A stretch of DNA of 64,000 nt from Doris montereyensis (taxonomy: Eukaryota; Mollusca; Gastropoda; Nudibranchia; Dorididae), in the NCBI GenBank assembly GCA_037039925.1, contig JAXRKP010000616.1:151001-215000 (forward strand), in the 5' to 3' direction. The position numbers and the translations under genes were made by a program. Within the stretch, counting starts at the first letter, position 1; each line of letters starts with the position of its first letter. Positions 1-11,839 of this stretch are shown here, piece after piece. Under the pieces are notes generated by a model. It did not search any database. It had not been told where the DNA came from and was given only the letters and a program-made list of their open reading frames with translations.

Positions 1-1039
1 TGTTTGATATCTTTGCTGGGGTGTTTAGAATAGTTCTCAATTCAGTACACTAGTGACTGAATAATTATTATCCTCAACTTTTGATGTTATAGAAGAAAGT
101 ATTCATCTGTAATGAATTTTAAAAATTGGTGGGGTGTTAATTATTTTGCTTAGTATAGAAACTTGTGAAAGGCAAGCAAGAAAAAAATGCACAGTACTTT
201 CTTACCATCGATATGTTCGTTTTTTAAGTTACATGCGATGCAACCAAGCAGTCATGCTGCATCATGACCTAATGTGTTGTAATACACTATCACCCATTTT
301 TGCATTGGCTGGTCTCAGGCACACAGTAGATGTTTGTGAATCATTTCTATTTCATTGTTCTTTCAATTGTGTCTTGGTAACTGCTCTTATCACAATGATA
401 AGCGCACAATAAAACGAAGAACTTGATTTGTGAATCTTGCAAGCATACAGAAGCACATTCAGCCCTCTAACCCATCCCTTTCCACTTCTTCTCTCCCCAA
501 ACCACCTGATACAAGTATATACATTCAGTCTACACTGATCCACATATTCTTCCATAGGTACACATAAGCAATTAAATATGTCAGCATTTCAATGAGACAT
601 TAATCCTTAAAAATTTCCACTTATCATCTTAATGGGCTATGTTTTTATCCCCTAAGATGTGCCCATGCTAATTAAGTCACAACTAATCTAGCAAAGTTCA
701 TGATCATGAACAACTTGCACCCTGCCTGGGGTACATCAAAATTGTATGCCAAACATGTCACTAATGTCAGTCCACAAGTGCAATACCTGTTGTAGGCCAA
801 TATGAAGTTATTTCATTGGATGAGGCTAGATTTTCACATTGTCAGCCATTCAGTATTCTCATTATTTTGTCTGCTAAAGATAAAGAGCAAAACTTTTGCT
901 GAGTGAACTGTGTTCTTATATCTCATGTGTCATTTTAAGCAGCATTCTTATAAGTAGTGACGACGACTGTATGGCCAAAATATAAGTTTCTGTCTCTTTC
1001 TAAAATTGATTAATTAAAAAAAAGGAAAAATGTAAGTTC

Positions 1040-1297
1040 CTTTTAAAAGGCTGTTATGGCCCATAGAGTTGGAGCTTATTGTGGTTTCAATAGTGTGAAG
1101 TGAAACAGCTAGTCATATTTTTTACTTCCAAGCTAATGCCTGTACCCATTTGCACCTGGCTAGAGTGGGGAAAATGCGTGTTAAGTGTCTTTCCCAAGGA
1201 ACACAATGTTGGGCCTAGCTTTTGCCAAGATTTAAATTTGGGACCTCATGATCCCCAGTCTGACAGCCTAACTGCTCAGCCACTGACACCACATTAT
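1040..1297 (-). mobile_element. tRNA-derived SINE, family 1, copy a
   Basis: Read on the minus strand it starts with a tRNA-like head (from about 1297, with GGGGATCATGAGGTCCC near a B-box-like position) and continues into a body shared with the copies at 3838, 27366 and 43580. Shared marks are the segment about AACGTTGTGT, the ACTTAACACG segment and the 'lagging' CTAGCTTGG segment. The copies differ by many substitutions, so the family is old. Confidence 0.7.
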
Positions 1298-1564
1298 TAG
1301 TTTTGCAAAATGTGAGTCCTACATTTTGTGGATGGTGGAAAGAATTTGCTCCAGTTTTTAATTCGTATAGTATATATTTTTTATTCATTTGTTCATGCTT
1401 TTGTTCTCAATAATTTCTTTTATCACATGTAACCGATTAGAATATCATATTGATTATCATTTTCTACAGCTGGGTAAACCTCCAAATATATATTCAAACA
1501 TATTTATACAAGAAAATACAGCCAGAGCTTCTTTATCATGTAAAACGACGATATAGTACCAAGT

Positions 1565-1640
1565 CATTATCATCATCATCATCATTATCATCATCATCAT
1601 CATCATCATCATATGTCATTGTTGTTAATCCATCATCATC
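1565..1640 (+). repeat. (ATC)n microsatellite
   Basis: Near-perfect CAT/ATC triplets with small interruptions. Ser-rich open frames across it are an artefact of the repeat. Confidence 0.9.
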
Positions 1641-1929
1641 AAAACCATCGTGATCACATCTATTATGACTGTCGTTGTCACTGTCATGATTATATTGATC
1701 CACAATAATTGTATCATATTATCATATCATTATGTTAAAGTTAATGAGTTACTTGTCACTTGAGCATAGTACAATTAACTGTTTCATAGTATTTGTAGTT
1801 TATACTTAATACTATATTGTGTGTACTCACTGTAACAAAGACATTTTTCTCTTTGTGGATAATAGAATGCATTCAATTCAATTCATTTCAATTTATCTTT
1901 GTATAAATTGTGTATATGATTTGTTCCAG

Positions 1930-2282
1930 ATAATCGACCTCCGAAAGCTGGACATCGAGGCAGCAGCAAGAGAACAATTTTTGTCCTTCCAGACAATTTA
2001 AATGCCATCCTCAGGGAAGAATTGGAAAAGCTTCCAAGGGGGGATAATTTCACTTTAGCTTTGTCCTTTGGTTCAAATTTAAAGCTACTTCTCTGTTTTG
2101 ATGACTTAGCTGAAATGATTATAAAACACATTAAATGTTTCTTTGAAGAAATTCTAAGCAGCACATATTTTTGTGTGAGATGGACAGCTGTGCCCTCATT
2201 GATGCTTACAAATACGCCCTAGAGATTGAGCAGCTTGGCAGCACTATCGATGAGAAAACATGGAAAGAGGTTTCTCTAAAAA
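1930..2282 (+). CDS. Host gene exon 1 of the window (internal exon)
   Basis: The acceptor is TTTGTTCCAG (AG at 1928-1929) and the donor is GTAAGT at 2283. Reading starts with the last two bases of a codon. The first frame gives a coherent protein (RTIFVLPDNLNAILREEL...DNFTLALSFG). Near 2148-2160 the coding sense moves to another frame (MDSCALIDAYKYALEIEQLG) that runs open to the donor and leaves one codon base, which fits the next exon. The exon therefore needs a one-base correction in an A-rich stretch. Either this is real decay or an assembly indel. I recognise no domain here with confidence; it may be an RNA-binding or other modular part of a macro/WWE-type protein. Confidence 0.65.
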
Positions 2283-2610
2283 GTAAGTTATAGAGTACAC
2301 AAAAAAAGAAAGAAAAAGGTACAGATTCTCTAAATGTCAATCATGTCTATCTTGAGCAGTTTCACTCGATATTTGGAGGTATATGATTTCATATTCTCAT
2401 CTTCTAATGTTCAGGAAATGGGAATAATTTCTCTAGAAGTTCCAAAGAAATTGAAACTTGCGTTGTATTATATGTTGTTGGTGGTGGTGTTAATAATGTG
2501 CTTATTTGAGGGCACCTGAAGTATTTTTTTTTGCTTTTGAGCTTAGGTTTTTGCTTTGAGTATGTACATGAGTAACTGTCAAAATACAGTCATCCTATAT
2601 CTTTGAAAAG

Positions 2611-3060
2611 TTTGTAGTGTCCTTGGTTGCCATAGAAATGGCTGCCATCTTGGATTTTGACTCAATTTTCAAAATCTATCTCCTCCCTTAGTTATGAATA
2701 AAATCATTCAAAACCTTGCAGATCATCTTTTCCATCCAATATCTAAAGAGTGACGTCACTTTTTTTCAATATTTTGGATAGTTTTTTTAATGAATTTTTG
2801 AAAATACTATATATCGTGAATGTACAAAAAACGACATTTTTATTACAAAAATAATAATTTCTCAAAAATTTTACAATATATTTTTTAAAAACGAGCGTCT
2901 TTCTATTAACATTGACAAAAGGAACATGTGTGCCAAATATAATACAAATCGTTTGGTAAATGGCGGAGGAGATAGAATTTTATTGTGGAAAAGCGACATT
3001 TCGAGAAAATGCAAGTAAAAAAATCGAAAGAAAATAACACAAAATAAACGATTTAGGCGG
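2611..3060 (+). repeat. Dispersed repeat of unknown type, copy 1
   Basis: It begins with GGTTGCCATAGAAATGG and then GCCATCTTGGATTTT. The same opening followed by a similarly AT-rich body recurs at 41145-41530 on the same strand. No inverted ends or coding capacity were seen. It may be a non-autonomous DNA transposon or a 3' remnant of one. Confidence 0.4.
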
Positions 3061-3164
3061 GTTTCCTTTGTTGTAGCATCCCCTTATTCTTTCGACAGTG
3101 TCTGGCATTGTTACTTATGTAAATAGGATGATAAATCTAGGTTTAGATATGCACTGTAGTGAAA

Positions 3165-3600
3165 ACAGGTGTTGAAAAGACCAGGTTTTTTGTTTTTTCC
3201 CTTCTATATCCTATGCTTGTGCGCGTGTTTACATGCACACTGATGTGCAACGCCTCTTATATCACACAGCGATGGGCCGATACGTCGATCGGTGGCGGCA
3301 GAAACTAGGTCAAAGTCGGTGTTGCCACATTTGGCGATTAACCGCCAATATACATGTTTTCACTGCCATTTTCTCAGTCAGTGTTTGGGTAATTTACGTC
3401 AAAAGTTTGACTGTTTTTACCTACTGTCGCCTCCAAAATCTTTTGTAAAAAAATTATGCGTCATATGGATATTTTACTGTCAAGAACTTGTAGTTAAATG
3501 ATTGTTCTACCCGAATATATATGCAAAGAACAGAATATCAACCTTTTGGTCCAAAACTCACCAGCCCAGGTGCCCCCCCCCCCCCCCCAAGATATTCTTT
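3165..3600 (+). repeat. Dispersed repeat R, copy 1
   Basis: An inverted counterpart lies at 8955-9410. Shared segments include TGTTTACATG, GTTGCCACAT, the 'CAGTCAGTG...GTAATTTACGTCAA' stretch, TATGCAAAGAACAGAA and a terminal poly-C tract next to CCAGGTGCC. The two copies are about 5.4 kb apart and face each other. Length is about 430 bp. The element type is not known. Confidence 0.6.
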
Positions 3601-3837
3601 TTAAAAGTACTATGTTTGTACTTCTGCATACGCTCGACCTTTGAGAATATTACTCTGCCAAATTTGGGCTGGCAGGCGTTTGTTATTGAAAGCTGTCAAA
3701 TAAATGAAGAAAGCCAGTCTCCAATTAACTCATGGCAGTCAACTAAACATTTATGTCTGACAGGCTACCTGTCCTCTCAAGTTGCATCATGTGTCCAACA
3801 ATGTTTATGATCAACTTATTTGTCTATAAGCGTGCAT

Positions 3838-4115
3838 TAATAACTGAGTGATAAGGCTGCTGCTCTCAAGATCATGAAGTTCTGGGTTGAAATCCTAACA
3901 AAGCTAGTTCCAACGTTGTGTACCTTGTGTGTACCTTTGGAAAGACACTTAACACGCTTTTTCCCCACTTGACCCAGGTTACAAACACTAGCTTGGGAGT
4001 AAAACCTGTGTCAAACTAGCATCCTGTCCAGGAGGTGATTATTATCACCTGTTCTGCTTCATGCTATAGAAACAGGGATAAACTCTGGCTCTATGGGCCA
4101 TATTGTCTTGAAGGA
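3838..4115 (+). mobile_element. tRNA-derived SINE, family 1, copy b
   Basis: A tRNA-like head (ATCATGAAGTTCTGGGTTGAAATCC, here only recognised by its ATCATGA and GGGTTGAAATCC parts) leads into the shared body with CCAACGTTGTG, ACTTAACACGC, ACACTAGCTTGGG and a 3' part ending CTTGAAGGAAC. It matches copy d at 43580-43862 along its whole length. Confidence 0.75.
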
Positions 4116-4171
4116 ACTTTACTTTACTATTTGTCTTGGTGCCGCACGACACCATGGAAATTCTGATACAG

Positions 4172-4630
4172 TGGGCACCATTTATAACAGCACCGGTTAT
4201 AACAGGGCCGTCACCATCCCCCTTTTTTTTCTCTCTTCAGCTCTTTTAAAGTAAACCTTTTATAACAGAGACTGGTAAGGGGAAAAACTCGCTTATAACA
4301 GGACAATGTAAATGTGGAAAATACACCAGAGAAGCACAAAAGTGTGTATACTGTAGATCTATGACTATAATTCTTAATATATTTTCAATACTGACTGCAT
4401 GGAGACCCAAATGCAGCAGGTGTTTAAAGTGCACGATATGCCTAAAAGAGAGGGGGACAGAATGGCTAGCTAGTACATTACGATGGTTGGCCTATCATTG
4501 GCTAATATCATATGATGTTATTGCGTGGGTTATTTATTTCCTTTGCAAATTGCTTACAACAGGAAATGTTTATAACAGGACTATAACCTCTCCCCCGTTG
4601 ATTCTGTTATAACTGGTTTCGACCATGTTA
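4172..4630. mobile_element. MITE-like segment rich in TTATAACAG repeats
   Basis: The motif TTATAACAG occurs repeatedly (near 4176, 4196, 4260, 4291 and 4570) and once inverted near the right end (CTGTTATAAC). The left end reads TA-CAGTGGGCACC, as pogo/Tc1-like MITEs do. The right end is not clean, so the limits are approximate. Confidence 0.45.
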
Positions 4631-4635
4631 TGAAG

Positions 4636-5087
4636 AAACTATTGTATTCTGACTGCAGATCACTCCAACTCCAATGAAACCACCTTCGACTGCAATGTTA
4701 GTCTTTTTTTGAAATTTTCACATTCAATTCAGAGTTGTACTTACTTGTTATCAGTTATTGCTCAGTAAATTTAGTTTTCAGACTTTTTGTTCATTGAGGT
4801 AATTTGGCTACACCTCATTCTTGCATACTTAATGGTCCCTGTCTTTTGAAGTTTGTAGCACAGTGACATATTTCGACATGAAACTCTGCCCTAGTCTATG
4901 TTCAAAGCGACTGTTACACCTTCAGAATTTAACTTTTTTAGCTCTCCTCTCTGATTGGTTTATGATCTTTAACTTGAAAAGATGACGAGTCAGGAGACTA
5001 TTTTAAAAAGGCTCATCGCATACCACTTTGACCGTCGAAGGTGGTTTCATTGGAGTTGGAGATCTGCAGTCAGAATACAATAGTGAG
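4636..5087. mobile_element. MITE with ~50-bp terminal inverted repeats
   Basis: The left end ACTATTGTATTCTGACTGCA continues for about 50 bases to an ACCACCTTCGA segment at 4689. The exact inverse, with a two-base difference, occupies 5036-5087. The core is ~350 bp, AT-rich and non-coding. It is a non-autonomous DNA transposon of unknown superfamily; I could not see a clear target duplication. Confidence 0.75.
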
Positions 5088-6404
5088 GCTGGAAATTTGA
5101 ACTGAGATACTAAAATTCTTGCTTTTTTGTTTTGATAGGACGGAATGCTGCCATTGATTTAAAATTAAAAAAAGATAAGACTAATAATAACAATAACTCT
5201 AAATTTGACATAGTAATGACAAAGATATTTTAATTTTACAGTCTCAAAGAAAATGTATACCTAATTTTTTGTATTATCGTAAAATCTTTATCTTTCATCT
5301 GAATTTTATGGGACAGACTGATTTTATTCTCTTCTACTTCTAAAACAAAATTCATTACCTCATAATTTTGACTTGACGTGACAAATGTCATAGGTTCTTA
5401 TTATGCCTTTGGGTACCCATGAAGGTGTCAATTTTACTGAAACTATTTACAAGACCGAAGGCAACTCACATGGCTTCTTTCCCCTTCTTTGAGGTTACCT
5501 GCATTCAAATACATGCTTCTGATTGGTCAAACTGCCCAAGATATGCTCTCATTTCAGGCAATCAAAAAAATCAAACACGTAAACTGGTCTATGGCCATTG
5601 TGGACGAAAGCAGAAAGTTTATTTCTGTGGACCATTTTTTTGTTTTTTTCCCACAAGTCAGGCTTTGATTTAACAATGAAATTTTATGTTCTAACTCAAT
5701 ATCAACATTTAGTAGCCTTTATACATTTGTTTTTGTTCAAAAGACCTACGTCTATTGGTTTCTATGCATGCCCCTTTCAATGCCATTTCTTTTGATATAT
5801 AATAATAATATGTCATGCTAAAATTAGAAATAAGCCACCAGGAAGCTATTTGGGAAGATAAAATAGATTTTTGTCATACTCGTCGTACTTTGACTTTGAC
5901 CTTCAAAATGATATGAAAACTATAAATAAATAAATAAATAAAGAAAGAAAACACAAACTACTTACAAACCTTCTGATAAAAAGTGCATCAAAGTTATTAT
6001 TCATTGTTAAATCCATAATTATCAGCTTTTTTTTTAATGAATTGAAGATTATTTTCGATAGTTTAGTGTAATACACACAATGGAGGAAAGGAAAATTATC
6101 CGATTAAATTAGTTTTGGTTTATATATTTTCAATATATCTACGGATGACATCACTATCGATGCATTGAAATCGTGGTCTTTTCAACATGTGTGATTGGCT
6201 CAAGACAACGACTGGTAAAATCTCCAGACCCATAAACGCGAACGAGGAAAAATAAAGTTTTCTCCTGCAAAATTGATACAGTTTAGGGGGAAGTCATAAA
6301 CTCTCTTCAAAAACAATATAAGAAGTATTTACACCATTGTAAAGCTAAGAATTGCTTCGGTCATAAGCAAGAAATGAAATCATTCCTCTTTATCATCAGG
6401 AGGT

Positions 6405-7080
6405 GGGTGTTCAAGCTGAACCGTTGTGTTGTGAGCTTGTAATCGATTTGATTTGAATTGATTTACTCACAACCACAACTAAGGTGATCTCGGGGTTTTT
6501 GGTAGGATTTTAATCTTGCCCGGACTGCCCTGTAAACAGCCAAGGGACCTCTAACGTTGCCAGAGTTTTGGGACCTCCTTTTTATCGTTCCGTCTCCGAT
6601 GGGACTAGGTGTCGATCCACCTACCTGGACCAAGGGGGATGATTTTGCTAAAAATAAAGATATAAAAATTTCAACTGTCGGCGGGACTCGAACCCACTAC
6701 GTTTTGGTTGAGAGGCCGACACCTTGTCTTTGGACTACCGAGTCCCTGAGCTTGTGATCACGACGACATTGGTTCAAACCCCACAGCTGATATATGTGAT
6801 TTTTTTTTCACCACGTTGTACTCTTCGAGAGGTACTTCATTCTACTTTCCTCACTTGACTCAGGTGTGACTTAGTACCCAGGTATAGGTAGAAAAAGATC
6901 TTGTCAGAGTGTTAGTACAATAAGCCTAACAGGCTTGTGTACTGTATGCTCCCTGGGAGTTGAGAAGGACTTTGAATGAAATGGCCTGTTGGGGCATAAA
7001 TGATGTACAGTTGGTGAGCCTGCACTTGTGCAAGGGGATACAGACTATAAATCCATCTTTATCTTATATCTTTATCATAA
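6405..7080 (+). mobile_element. SINE of a second body type, interrupted by another SINE
   Basis: The outer sequence (6405-6443, then 6747-7080) has a tRNA-like head with GGTTCAAACCCC and a body with TTGACTCAGGTGTGACTTAG and a TAAATCCATCTTTATCTT end. It is split by the SINE at 6444-6746. Confidence 0.55.
6444..6746 (-). mobile_element. tRNA-derived SINE, family 3, copy a, with target duplication
   Basis: The minus-strand head (from 6746) begins AGGGACTCGGTAGTCC and includes a GGGTTCGAGTCCC B box near 6690. The tail at the left is made of AAATCAAATC-type repeats. It is flanked by a near-identical 12-bp duplication, TGAGCTTGTAAT (6432-6443) and TGAGCTTGTGAT (6747-6758). A relative lies at 31435-31722. 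Confidence 0.8.
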
Positions 7081-7933
7081 ATATTAACATTACTCCTGAT
7101 TGAAAAATTGTGGTGCACAGCTGTCCACCACCCTGTAACTGCAATGAGTTAATGGAATTTCTTTCTTTAGAGCATACCATATAGGATATGATATGTATTT
7201 ATGAAAAGGAAAAGGATTTTAAAACATACATTCATCCAAATAGCCCTTAAAAATTCTTATCTGTAGGTAAACAACATAGTGCTGCAGTAGTAAAAGTAAG
7301 AATATTGAATCAACAGAGGAATGTACACTAATAGTAGTAATAGAGATGGAATGAACATAACCAACATCCACTTAATCTAGTTTTCTTTTTCTTTTCTGAC
7401 CTCGCTATTACACTTTACCCTGTTTTTCTTTTGATGATTGTAATACTCTTTTTGTGGTCACCCACACCTTTTATTGTAGATTGTTATTTCACTCCTTTAT
7501 CCAAGTCATTTCTCATCATATGCACCCATCTTCTTTTCTAGATATCCAACTCTCTCAGCTCTTTCTTTCATTTCTGTCATCCACATCCATTTCTACCTTT
7601 CATTTATTCAACATTTTTTTCTGATGGTATAAATGTGTAATTGTGCAGTTTCTACACATCTGTCATCTGACAAAGGATATTGCCCTAAACTGAACATTAC
7701 CCGTTCATTCTATCTCTGTTAGTAGAGTTTAAACTCCTCTGTTGGTTTTTTATATTCTGCAAACAGTAAGTAACATGTTCTTCTTCTACATAATAACTGA
7801 CAAACTCAATTCTTGAGTCTTACTATCTGTGTGCACGATTTGAATTTAACAACTTTTTTATTCAAATGTTTATTTTAAAGTTATCTATTAAATGTTATTT
7901 TCATGTGCTACTGCTTAGTTTAATTTCTCTTGG

Positions 7934-8233
7934 CAGTTTGCTCCACAGCTATAGTAGTAATTAACTGAAATTAATGAATGTATCAGTTTGTTCCACAGCT
8001 ACAGTACTAGTTGATGAAAATTAATGAATGTATCAGTTTGTTCCACAGCTACAGAAGAAATTAATGGAAATTAATGAATGTATCTGTTTGTTCCACACCT
8101 ACAGTATAAGTTATTGGAAATAAATGATTGTATCAGTTTGTTCTACAGCTACAGTAATAGTGGATGGAAATTAGTGAATGTATCAGTTTGTTCCACAGCT
8201 ACAGTAATAGTTAATGGAAATTAATGAATGTAT
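7934..8233 (+). repeat. Minisatellite: six 50-bp units
   Basis: Six head-to-tail units of exactly 50 bp start at 7934, 7984, 8034, 8084, 8134 and 8184. Each begins CAGTTTGTTCCACAGCTACA or a close variant and ends AATTAATGAATGTAT. There are no spacers, so this is a simple minisatellite within an intron. Confidence 0.95.
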
Positions 8234-8513
8234 CACACTCATTCTTTTTTGTCTATATCGGAATGAAGATCAATTTGGATTTTGTGTTTATTTCTTTTGT
8301 TTTGGTTAAATTTAGAAGCCATTATTTGGCAGTTACCTGATCAGTATTGACTAGTATATTCCATCTTAAATACATTTTAAGTAGACTGGGTTCTTTTAAG
8401 ACATAGTAGCATTTACCACAATAATCATGTGTCTATGTAGAAACATTTTTAAAAGAGAAATTGTAATGAAGCAGTTCTTTGATATTTACGGTTTATTCCT
8501 GTTTTCTTTTCAG

Positions 8514-8578
8514 ATTTTAATACAAATGAAATTAATTGTCTGAAAGTCAATGTGATGGAATTTCTCCCAAGTACATCC
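8514..8578 (+). CDS. Host gene exon 2 of the window
   Basis: The acceptor is TTTTCTTTTCAG (ends 8513) and the donor is GTGAGT (8579). The base left from the previous exon plus AT makes an Asn codon, and the frame then stays open (NFNTNEINCLKVNVMEFLPS) to end on a full codon. It is 65 nt and phase-compatible with both neighbours. No domain is recognised. Confidence 0.7.
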
Positions 8579-8954
8579 GTGAGTACATCTTTGCATTTTG
8601 TTTTGTGTACAAATAAATCAGTGTGATTTCATAAAGTTATGCCTTTGGGTGTATCTTACGATCTTAATTTCTTCTAAATGGCCAGTGAATGTCATATGTT
8701 TTATTAACCAGGAGCTTTCCATCTCTCAGTTTTTTAATTTTCTACCCTATCTGTTGTTTGCTTTTAATATTCGAAGTGACTATTTTCATTAAGGAAGAGT
8801 ACCTGAGAGAGCAAACAGGCTATTCTTTATTAGTATCGGATATATTGCCGATGACGAATGATGAATCGAGTAAGCGTTTGGTACTCGTTGTTACTCGACT
8901 ATGTTCTCACGGTAAGGGCATCATTTCATTGTTCTCAGAGTCGTTCATTAAGGG

Positions 8955-9410
8955 TAGGTGGAGGGAGGGGGGGGGGGGGGGGGCACCTGGATTTTTGATT
9001 TTGGGGCCAAAATGTTGACTTTCTGTTCTTTGCATATTTGGTTAGAACAATCATTTATCTTTGGCAAAAAAATGTCCATATGACGTAAATATTTTTTTTT
9101 ACAAAATATTTTGTAGGCGCAGGGTAGGTAAAAAAAAATAATATGTTGACGTAAATTACCCTAGCACTGACTGAGAAGATTGGCACTGAAAACAACTCCA
9201 GCGGTGGCTGATCGCTAATGTGGCAACACAGTTCTTTTGCTTGGCTTTCGGAACACATCGCGTCGATTGGCCAAGCGCTTTGTGACATAAGAGGTAAAGT
9301 CCAGCGGCGCGCCCATGTAAACATACGCACAAGTATAGGAATAGAGGAAAATAATAAAAATTGGTCATTTTGACGGCTGTTTTCACAGCAATGCACATCT
9401 ACACCTAGTT
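8955..9410 (-). repeat. Dispersed repeat R, copy 2 (inverted)
   Basis: Inverse of 3165-3600. It starts with a long poly-G tract (8969-8983) followed by GCACCTGG, and shares the AGAACAATCATTTA, GACGTAAATTACC, GTGGCAACAC and CATGTAAACAT segments with copy 1. Confidence 0.6.
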
Positions 9411-9426
9411 TTACTGAGTAAATAGC

Positions 9427-11839
9427 ATTGTTTTGGTTTTCTTTGCATTTACTCTCATTCCTCTTTTATTTAATTCATAATGCATCACGTTGATATTCAA
9501 CTGAAGGTCCCTTTCTGTTTTCCAACAGAACTAAATCATCAGCAATTGAAAGGATTATTACATTTACTAGTTTGAGCTTCCACATACCTGCATTCATTTT
9601 CGTCATTTTTGAGGATGCCTTTGCAACTGAATCCATAAATGTAATAAACAAAGAGGACTTAGGATACAACCCAATCTTATTTCTATATCTACATCAAATT
9701 CTTCAGATACATTTCCAGCTACTCCCACTGTACTTGTTGATTTATAATAAAAATTTTAATAGCTTCTATTAAATTTTTCTCTAGATTGTGTTCTTTTAAG
9801 GAATGCCATAGTTTGTCCCTCCTCACAATGCCAAATGCCTTTTCTAAGTCAATAAAACACAGGTGCCAGTCAATGTGTTTCTCAAGGAATTTCTCTATTA
9901 TTTGTCTAATTGTAAATATGTGATCTTGTACACTTCTTCCTGGTCTAAAAAGTAAATTCACTCTGGTGTTCTTCAATCTGATCCTCTACTCTTTTCCTTA
10001 CTCTCATTTTCAGAATCTGGCATACACTTTTCCTGAGTAGTGATATCCCTCTATAGAATGACCATTCCATAGTTGATCCATTCTTGTATATTGGTAGTAC
10101 CGTTCCCTTTTTCCAGTCGTCTGGCACCTGTTTGGACTTCCATGCTTGTTGACATATTGCATGTAGTAGTTTGTCTGCCTCTCTCCCTTGATTTTTAATC
10201 ATTTCTGGATAAACTTGATTTGCTCCTGGGACCTTTCCTAGTTTCACTTTTTTTTTTTATAGCTGTTGGACTTCTTCCATTGAGATATCTACTTCTTCAG
10301 CTGTCTCATCTGGATTATTTGCTACTCTTACCTTTTTTCATATATTCTGGAGGGATTATGTAATTGTTGAAAATACTTTCTCCACATTTCCATGATTTCG
10401 CTGTCTTTTTTCATTATTTCTCCTTTGGCGTTCTTAATTTGTCGTATTGGTCATACTTTGGTCCTTTTCATATCTCCTCAGAACAGCTTTTGATTTCCTT
10501 GATAGCTTTCTTGAAGTCTTTGTCCAAACTCTTCCCATTGTTCCTGTTTTGCTTTCCTCACTTCCTCTTTGATGATAGTTCTTTTACTAATGCAATCTAT
10601 CCTAATCCCTGGTCTCTTTGTTTGCAAGTATTTCTTCCAGGCATCCTTTTCTTTGATCTTAGTCTTGACATTCTCATTCCACCATGCTGTTCTTTTCCTA
10701 TCTCCTTTAATTTGTTTCCTACCACAGACCTCTTCAGTACAACCGAGGAGTGTTTCTTTATACATTTGCCACTTTTCTTCTATTGTGCTATCATTCAGAT
10801 CCATCTGTCTTTCACTGATAAATCTTTGTATCCTGGATTGGTATATCTGTTTTAGTATTGGTTTATTTAGTTCTTCTATTTTGAGTTTAGTAGCTTTCTT
10901 CTCTTTCCTTTTCTGTTTGTTTTCTTCAGTCAGTAATCTCATTTTGGCAATCACTAGGTGATGATCACTAAATATTTCACCTCCTTTGTTTATTCTTGCA
11001 TCCATTGTAAAAAAGGGAGCTGCTAACTATAATTATTATGTAGTCTATGATTGACTTTTCACATCTGTCTTCATTTACTCTTGTATACTTGTGGATATCT
11101 TTATGAGGAAAAAATGTGTTAGTTATTTTCATGTTATTCTTTAGGCAAAAATCTTTTAGTCTCTCTCCAATTGGAAAAGTTATTGTCTCTCCTTCTTTAC
11201 CTATTATTCCTCCTGATGTTTCTACATTGTTGCCTACTCTAGCGTTTAAATCTCCTGAAGCCATTAGTTCCTGTTTAGCTTTGAGATTCTCTGCAGCTAT
11301 TTGTAAATCGTTTTCGAAGGTATATTTTTCTTCTTTAATGGTGTCTTTGTTTGGCCCATAAGCTATTAATAATTTAATTTCTCTTCCTTTTGGTTTAATA
11401 TTTACCTCTAATAGCTGTGGGCTTATAAATTTCCAACTTTTTAGTATCTTTTCTTGCCTTTTATGTATTAGGAGGCCTATTGCTGCTCTAGCTCTATCAT
11501 TGACATCTACTCCTGAGAAGATAAAAGTATGATTTGGTTCTACATTTTCTATTCCTTGTTTTTTCTTTGTTTCTGTAATGGCCAAAATGTCTACTTTAAA
11601 TTTGTCGATTTCTTCAGCTAATCCTAACTCTTTTCTGTTTATTGCCCTAAGACTTTATGTTGCAAAAATCACCGTCCGTGTTCTTTTCCAGAATTGTCTT
11701 CGAAAATTCAAGCCGGGTATATTATATTTCTTTGTTTGAATCACTTTGCCCACTGTACTCTAGGTAGATGGTGGGGCTGCCACCTTGAGGCCCCCTGCCT
11801 GACCATGTTATTTTCGTTCAGGGTTAACTCTAATACCCT
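9427..11839 (-). mobile_element. LINE A1, main part (endonuclease and reverse transcriptase)
   Basis: APE-type non-LTR retrotransposon, minus strand, truncated at its 3' end (9427). The endonuclease (about 11600-10970) shows AITETK, ASGDLNARVG and SIIDYI. A SDHHLVIAKM segment follows at about 10960. The reverse transcriptase (about 10250-9500) shows FIDLEKAF and an ADDLVLL catalytic box. Several stops and frameshifts interrupt it, so it is dead. Copy A2 (56066-60214) and fragments at 35618-36245 and 63230-63540 are of the same family. The Polinton interrupts it in its 5' region. The clade is undetermined. Confidence 0.85.
11834..11839 (+). repeat. Polinton target-site duplication, left
   Basis: TACCCT directly abuts the first AG of the element and is repeated exactly at 25925-25930. 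A 6-bp duplication is the known length for Polintons/Mavericks. Confidence 0.95.

Larger units (their letters stand above)
1..1929. other. Region upstream of the first visible exon
   Basis: AT-rich non-coding sequence. It holds a minus-strand SINE (about 1040-1297) and an ATC microsatellite (1565-1640). Positions 1-1039 and 1641-1929 show no recognisable gene; short open frames there lack splice signals and codon structure. The first visible exon begins in the middle of a codon, so at least one upstream exon must exist, probably outside the window. Confidence 0.6.
2283..8513 (+). other. Host gene intron 1
   Basis: GT-AG intron of 6.2 kb (polypyrimidine TTTTCTTTTCAG at its end). Contents in order: a dispersed repeat of unknown type (2611-3060), dispersed repeat R copy 1 (3165-3600), a SINE (3838-4115), a palindrome-rich MITE-like segment (4172-4630), a MITE with long inverted repeats (4636-5087), a SINE nested in a SINE (6405-7080), and a 50-bp minisatellite (7934-8233). 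Stretches 5088-6404, 7081-7933 and 8234-8513 hold nothing I can identify. Confidence 0.7.

Noticed and set aside
134..412. 92-codon open frame near the window start
   Set aside because: Its start has no support, its composition resembles random AT-rich sequence, and it lies upstream of an exon that begins inside a codon.
4246..4612. Overlapping open frames on both strands as small genes
   Set aside because: They cover the TTATAACAG-repeat MITE-like segment and show no domain or splice context.
7934..8233. Repeats with regular 50-bp period considered as a CRISPR array
   Set aside because: Units are contiguous without unique spacers, they lie in an animal intron, and no cas genes exist here.
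10364..11361. Several + strand open frames of 80-160 codons
   Set aside because: They are antisense shadows of the minus-strand LINE A1 endonuclease and reverse-transcriptase region; the same applies at 59.0-59.5 kb over LINE A2.
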